A stretch of 64,000 nt of DNA from Janibacter cremeus. GTDB lineage: Bacteria; Actinomycetota; Actinomycetes; Actinomycetales; Dermatophilaceae. Of this stretch, positions 60,080 to 64,000 are shown one piece after another. Below the pieces are notes generated by a model. It was not told the origin of the DNA, ran no database searches, and saw only the letters and a list, made by a program, of their open reading frames with translations. Location: the NCBI RefSeq assembly GCF_013409205.1, contig NZ_JACCAE010000001.1, forward strand, positions 1,860,001-1,924,000, in the 5' to 3' direction. Made by a program: the position numbers and the translations under genes. Each line of letters starts with the position of its first letter. The first letter of the stretch is position 1.

Positions 60080-60831
60080 TCACGCTGAACGGTGTCGGCA
60101 AGAGCTACTCCAGCGAGGTGCGGATCGGCCCGGTCGACCTGACGATCCCCTCCGGCGGCATCACGGCCTTCGTCGGGCCCAATGGTGCGGGCAAGTCGAC
60201 TCTGCTGACGATGATCGGTCGCCTCCTGGACATCGACGAGGGCGTGATCGAGGTGGCCGGGTACGACGTGGCGAGCACCAAGTCGAAGGACCTGGCGAAG
60301 ATCCTGTCGATCCTGCGCCAGGAGAACCACTTCATCACCCGCCTGACCGTGCGCCAGCTCGTCGGCTTCGGGCGGTTCCCGTACTCGCACGGCCGGCTGA
60401 CCGCGGTGGACGAGGAGGCCATCTCCCGCTCGATCGACTTCCTCGACCTGACCGACCTGGAGCACCGCTATCTCGACGAGCTCTCCGGCGGCCAGCGCCA
60501 GCGCGCCTACGTCGCCATGGTCCTCACCCAGGACACCGAGTACGTGCTGCTCGACGAGCCGCTGAACAACCTTGACATGAAGCACTCCGTGCACATGATG
60601 AAACACCTGAGGCGGGCCGCCCAGGAGCTCGGTCGCACGGTCATCATCGTCATCCACGACATCAACTTCGCCAGCCACTACGCCGACCACATCTGCGCGG
60701 TGAAGAACGGCTCAGTCGTCGAGTTCGGCACGCCCGAGGAGATCATGACCGACGACGTCCTCACCGCCGTCTTCGACACCGACGTCCAGGTGATCGAGGG
60801 CCCCAACGGCCGGCTTGCCGTCTACTACTGA
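60076..60831 (+). CDS. Siderophore ABC transporter ATP-binding protein
   Basis: A 251-residue ATPase. Walker A is GPNGAGKST near residues 34-42, the signature LSGGQRQRAYVAM, and Walker B runs YVLLDEPLNNLD. The GTG start overlaps the permease stop (GTGA). It is the last gene of the iron-uptake operon and is followed by a hairpin. Length and order match FepC/CeuD-type ATPases. Confidence 0.93.
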   Translation: MITLNGVGKSYSSEVRIGPVDLTIPSGGITAFVGPNGAGKSTLLTMIGRLLDIDEGVIEVAGYDVASTKSKDLAKILSILRQENHFITRLTVRQLVGFGRFPYSHGRLTAVDEEAISRSIDFLDLTDLEHRYLDELSGGQRQRAYVAMVLTQDTEYVLLDEPLNNLDMKHSVHMMKHLRRAAQELGRTVIIVIHDINFASHYADHICAVKNGSVVEFGTPEEIMTDDVLTAVFDTDVQVIEGPNGRLAVYY

Positions 60832-60837
60832 GCCCGG

Positions 60838-60895
60838 GACGCAGAAATCGAGTCAGGACGTAGGGGTGACTGCGTCCCCGCTCGATCTCTGCGTC
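60838..60895 (+). terminator. Hairpin after the siderophore operon
   Basis: 15-bp arms with one mismatch, GACGCAGA-ATCGAG (60838-60852) and CTCGAT-TCTGCGTC (60881-60895). It ends the iron operon before the next plus-strand gene. Confidence 0.6.
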
Positions 60896-60953
60896 GTGGT
60901 TGCTGCGGAGAACCTCCTTGCCAGCGGCTGCGGAGCGGGGAAGAGTCGTCCCC

Positions 60954-61796
60954 ATGAGGCCTCACCCCGAACAGCACTGGCTGCCGATGGACACGTACCT
61001 CGAGGCGATCGAGCGGGAGTCACGGCGCTTCCGGGAGGTCCTCGTCGACCAGCCCGCCGGCACCCCGGTACCCAGCTGTCCCGGCTGGGACGTCGACGAC
61101 CTGCTGTGGCACCTCGGGGGAGGGGACGTCCAGCACTTCTGGGCCTGGATCGTCGCCAACCGACCGGAGGGGCCCCAGGACTACCCTCAGCCGGAGCGGC
61201 CGACGGACCGGCACGGGATCCTCGCCGTCCTCGACCGGGCGCAGGGGGACCTCATGCTCCGGCTGCGCAACGCCGACCCGGCCGACGGGTGCTGGTCCTG
61301 GGCGTCGGACACCTCCCTCCACACGGTCGCCTTCACGATGCGTCGGCAGGCGCACGAGGCACTCATCCACCGTGTCGACGCCGAGCTCGCGGCGGGTGAG
61401 CGCACCCCGCTCGACCCGCACCTGGCCGCCGACGGCGTCGCCGAGTGCCTCGAGATGATGTACGGCGGGCTGCCCACGTGGGGGCACTTCGCGCCCGACG
61501 GCAGCCGCATCGCCGTCGACATCGACGACACGGGACATCGCGTGGTCCTGGGCCTGGGGCGATTCGCCGGGACCGACCCCGACACGGGCACGGTTGAGGA
61601 CGAGGACGACGTCCAAGTACTTGCGCACGAGCACACCAGCGAGCCCTCGAAACCCTTCGACCTCAGGGTCAGCGGCACCGCCGAGGACCTCGACCTGTGG
61701 CTGTGGCACCGCGCCGGCGCCTTCGAGCCCGGCATGAGCGGCGACGAGGAGATCGCCGGGCGGCTGCGGGCGATCCTCGCCCAGCCGATCGGCTGA
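60954..61796 (+). CDS. Mycothiol-dependent maleylpyruvate isomerase-family protein
   Basis: A 280-residue DinB-like metalloprotein of the MDMPI/TIGR03083 family. The metal-ligand set is H53 in LLWHLGGG and HEALIH (H134, E135, H139). Such proteins use mycothiol as thiol cofactor in isomerase or transferase reactions and are common in actinobacteria. The C-terminal half is a typical MDMPI_C domain. No aromatic-degradation genes adjoin, so the substrate is open. Confidence 0.8.
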   Translation: MRPHPEQHWLPMDTYLEAIERESRRFREVLVDQPAGTPVPSCPGWDVDDLLWHLGGGDVQHFWAWIVANRPEGPQDYPQPERPTDRHGILAVLDRAQGDLMLRLRNADPADGCWSWASDTSLHTVAFTMRRQAHEALIHRVDAELAAGERTPLDPHLAADGVAECLEMMYGGLPTWGHFAPDGSRIAVDIDDTGHRVVLGLGRFAGTDPDTGTVEDEDDVQVLAHEHTSEPSKPFDLRVSGTAEDLDLWLWHRAGAFEPGMSGDEEIAGRLRAILAQPIG

Positions 61797-61831
61797 GCCC
61801 GGGCTCGTCGTACCCGTCAATAGTGGCGGGG

Positions 61832-63004
61832 TCAGCCCATGACGGGCTGGGCCACGTGCGGCGCTGCCGACCCCGCGGCGGAGGCCAGTTCCTCCCGCCG
61901 CGCGTACGCCCACCCCGGCCCGCGCAGCAGGAACCCGAACCGCCCTGCCCACGTGGTCGCGTCGGCAACGTCAGCGGCGATGTCCCGCCACTCGTGGGTC
62001 GCGATCACCGCGGGGTGGTACGAGTCGATGTTGCTCGTGAGCCCGTAGCGCACCGGCTCGCCCTCCGGCTCGAAGGTCCCGAAGAGCTTGTCCCACAGGA
62101 TGAGGATCGAGCCGTGGTTGATGTCGAGATACTGCCGCTGGCTGCCGTGGTGGGCGCGGTGGTGACTGGGGGTGTTGAGGACCTTCTCCAGCCAGCCGAT
62201 CGAGCGCACCGCCTCGGTGTGGATCCAGAACTGGTAGATCAGGTTGATCGCTCGCGCGTCCTCGATGTAGCGCGGCGGGATCCCGGCCAGGGTCAGCACG
62301 CCGTACGGCAGCGCCATCGTGAAGGCCTCCGCCACCGGCTGCCGCAGCGCCGTCGAGAGGTTGTACCGCTCGCTGCTGTGGTGGACGACGTGCACCGCCC
62401 ACAGCCACCGGGACTCGTGGGAGAGGCGATGGTTCCAGTAGTAGATGAAGTCCCACCCGGCGATCGCGGCCAGGTACGTCAGCGCACCATGGCGCGCTGC
62501 GACCGGTGCCACGCGCGTGAGCCGCGTCGCGCTCGTGCCCAGCGCCCAGATCGAGGCGGCCGCGACGGCCGTCGAGCCGACGGCGACGACGGCAGACCGC
62601 GAGGTCATCAGGGAGAGCGCGTCGACGCGCGAGCGCACGGTCACCGGCGCGGAGGAGGAGGAGGGGAGCGTGCCCGCCTCGGGCAGCTGCCCGCCGCACT
62701 CCCGGCGACGTCGTACGACGTCGCCCACCGTGGTGACCACTCCGGCAGCCGCGCCGAGGGGCAGCAGGGCGGCGCCCCCCTTCGTCCGGCCGGGGGCGAG
62801 CCGCCGCACCACCGGACCGGTGACGAAGGGAGCGACCAGGCTCCCCACGCCCATCGTCAGGGACGCGATCGTGTCGCCCAGCTCGTAGTCACCGGCGCGC
62901 GTCGTCCCGGGCGCGGCGGGGTTGCGGCGCTGCCACCAGTACTCCGCGCCCATGGCGCCGATGAAAGCCGGGATCGCCAGGACGGTGAGGTCGGGTCGCT
63001 GCAT
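61832..63004 (-). CDS. Sterol desaturase/fatty acid hydroxylase-family protein
   Basis: A 390-residue di-iron membrane oxygenase family protein. The histidine clusters are HRLSH, HVVHHS and HRAHH, and the long hydrophobic N-terminus is followed by helices. The ATG at 63004 was chosen because AAGAAT ends six bases upstream; an ATG at 63019 is also in frame. The linker AGTLPSSSSAPV separates two helical parts. A CGAAGGGGG copy encodes TKGGAAL in the N-terminal region. The substrate is unknown; sphingoid or fatty-acid hydroxylation is typical. Confidence 0.85.
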   Translation of the reverse strand: MQRPDLTVLAIPAFIGAMGAEYWWQRRNPAAPGTTRAGDYELGDTIASLTMGVGSLVAPFVTGPVVRRLAPGRTKGGAALLPLGAAAGVVTTVGDVVRRRRECGGQLPEAGTLPSSSSAPVTVRSRVDALSLMTSRSAVVAVGSTAVAAASIWALGTSATRLTRVAPVAARHGALTYLAAIAGWDFIYYWNHRLSHESRWLWAVHVVHHSSERYNLSTALRQPVAEAFTMALPYGVLTLAGIPPRYIEDARAINLIYQFWIHTEAVRSIGWLEKVLNTPSHHRAHHGSQRQYLDINHGSILILWDKLFGTFEPEGEPVRYGLTSNIDSYHPAVIATHEWRDIAADVADATTWAGRFGFLLRGPGWAYARREELASAAGSAAPHVAQPVMG

Positions 63005-63016
63005 GCCTCTATTCTT
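63005..63016 (-). promoter_or_regulatory. Leaderless-type -10 (AAGAAT) for the sterol-desaturase gene
   Basis: On the minus strand AAGAAT (63016-63011) ends six bases before the ATG at 63004. Confidence 0.35.
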
Positions 63017-63043
63017 CACCGGTGATCAAGCCTTGGTCGTCGG

Positions 63044-64000
63044 TCACGCCACGTCCACGGCAACGGTGTGCCAGCCAGTGGCGCCGTCGGGCAGCACACC
63101 CTGCCGCTCGCTCGTCTGCGTCTCTCCCTCGGCGTTGGTCGCACGCACGGTGAGCCGGTGCTCGCCCGGCTCCGCGTCCCAGGTCCATGCCCACTGCCGC
63201 CAGGTGTCGACGTTCGGCACGTCGGCCAAACGAGCGTCCTGCCACGGGCCGTCGTCGACCCGTACCTCGACGCGGTCGATCCCCACGTGCTGGTCCCAGG
63301 CCACGCCCCCCACGCCGACCCGGCCGGCCGGCACCGTCGCCCCGCCCGCCGGCACCTCGATCCTCGACTGGGTCTTGATCGGCCCCAGCTCGCCCCATCC
63401 GTGCTCGGTCCAGTACGCAGAGATCCGGTCGAACCGGGTCACCTCGAGGTCGACGAGCCACTTTGTCGCCGAGACGTAGCCGTAGAGGCCCGGCACGACC
63501 ATGCGCACGGGGAAGCCGTGCTCCACGGGAAGGGGTTCGCCGTTCATGGCGACGGCGAGGAGGGATCCGCGCTGATCCGTCAGTGCCCGCAGCGGCGTCC
63601 CGCACGTCCACCCGTCGACCGAGGTCTGCAGCACGGCGTCCGCCTCCGGTGCCACGCCGGCACGGGCGAGGAGGTCGGCGATCGGCACCCCGCTCCACCA
63701 GGCATTGCCGATCAGGGGACCACCGACCGGGTTGGACACGCAGGCGATCGTCAGCCATGTGTTCTCCAGCCCGAGGTCGACGAGCTCGTCGTAACCGATC
63801 TCGATCTCGCGCTCGACCAGGCCGTGGATGCGCAGTCGCCAGTCCTGGGGTGTGACCTCCGGCGCGCCCAAGGCGGTGTCGATGCGGTAGAAGTCCTCGT
63901 TCGGCGTCTGCCACGGCCCGATGCCCTTGACGTCGACGGCCACCTCTGTCGGAACCTCTGGTTCCTTGATCGGAAGACGCAGTGTCCGTCGGGCCTCCTC
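63044..64000 (-). CDS. Sulfite-oxidase-type molybdopterin oxidoreductase, 5'-partial
   Basis: The visible 318 residues are the molybdopterin domain and dimerisation domain of a sulfite-oxidase/YedY-like enzyme; the frame is open to the window edge, so the start and any membrane part lie beyond 64000. The molybdenum-cysteine region is TWLTIACVSNPVGG, followed by GVPIADLLARAGV, VDGWTCG, and GFPVRMVVPGLYGY, with a C-terminal Ig-like fold (GEHRLTVRATNAEGETQT). Actinobacterial homologues carry N-terminal membrane helices. The natural substrate is unknown. Confidence 0.87.
   Translation of the reverse strand, partial: EEARRTLRLPIKEPEVPTEVAVDVKGIGPWQTPNEDFYRIDTALGAPEVTPQDWRLRIHGLVEREIEIGYDELVDLGLENTWLTIACVSNPVGGPLIGNAWWSGVPIADLLARAGVAPEADAVLQTSVDGWTCGTPLRALTDQRGSLLAVAMNGEPLPVEHGFPVRMVVPGLYGYVSATKWLVDLEVTRFDRISAYWTEHGWGELGPIKTQSRIEVPAGGATVPAGRVGVGGVAWDQHVGIDRVEVRVDDGPWQDARLADVPNVDTWRQWAWTWDAEPGEHRLTVRATNAEGETQTSERQGVLPDGATGWHTVAVDVA

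Overview
The window is a high-GC actinobacterial chromosome segment. Mycothiol-type enzymes, a SAM-IV riboswitch, a DtxR/IdeR-like box, ATGA/GTGA stop-start overlaps and many leaderless promoters point to the Actinomycetota. The gene content suggests Micrococcales of the Intrasporangiaceae/Dermatophilaceae kind, but I cannot name a genus from sequence alone. Almost everything is housekeeping or accessory metabolism; I see no rRNA, phage, transposase or CRISPR array.

Layout. 1-5.6 kb: the end of a FecCD-type metal/cofactor uptake operon with a chelatase-like [2Fe-2S] protein, a DrrAB-type exporter, a thioesterase-like protein and an ASCH protein. 5.7-14.5 kb: complete recC-recB-recD on the minus strand. 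14.6-20 kb: acetyltransferase, VapBC-like toxin-antitoxin pair, serine/threonine dehydratase, a DUF3105/DUF305 pair, lysophospholipase and DUF998. 20-22.3 kb: a LysR regulator divergent from a Glu/Leu-type dehydrogenase. 22.4-30.3 kb: a GntR-controlled catabolic island with two Asp/Glu-racemase-superfamily enzymes, a D-2-hydroxyacid dehydrogenase, an amidase, a DUF3830 protein, a GabT-like aminotransferase and a GabD-like aldehyde dehydrogenase. 30.3-37.3 kb: DUF952, YbaK, SelO, AlaX, PPK2, a TetR/membrane-protein pair and SAM-IV/OsmC.

37.4-52 kb is the most coherent block. It holds selB, selA, tRNA-Sec, a formamidase operon of visibly lower GC (fmdA, AmiS/UreI transporter, fmdB), selD, and, after a PadR pair and a PepSY lipoprotein, a formate dehydrogenase operon. 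The catalytic subunit fdhA has an in-frame UGA at 51455-51457, followed 11 nt later by a bacterial SECIS-like hairpin, so it should be read as one selenoprotein. The apparent logic is formamide import, hydrolysis to formate, and oxidation by the Sec-dependent dehydrogenase, whose decoding machinery lies alongside.

52-64 kb: a zinc-ribbon SDR protein carrying an in-frame palindromic repeat, a cystathionine-lyase-family enzyme, deaminase, ferritin, PIG-L deacetylase, a four-gene siderophore ABC operon behind a DtxR-like box, a mycothiol-dependent isomerase-like protein, a sterol-desaturase-like protein and a sulfite-oxidase-like protein cut by the window end.

Three patterns run through the whole window. 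The octamer GAAGGGGG (core CGAAGGGGG) occurs 40 times, 20 per strand, far above composition expectation. More than twenty genes have a -10-like hexamer ending 6-8 nt before the start codon, the signature of leaderless transcripts. Most convergent gene pairs end in long perfect or near-perfect hairpins without a U tract. Coordinates and counts were read by hand from the sequence; no database or alignment was used.
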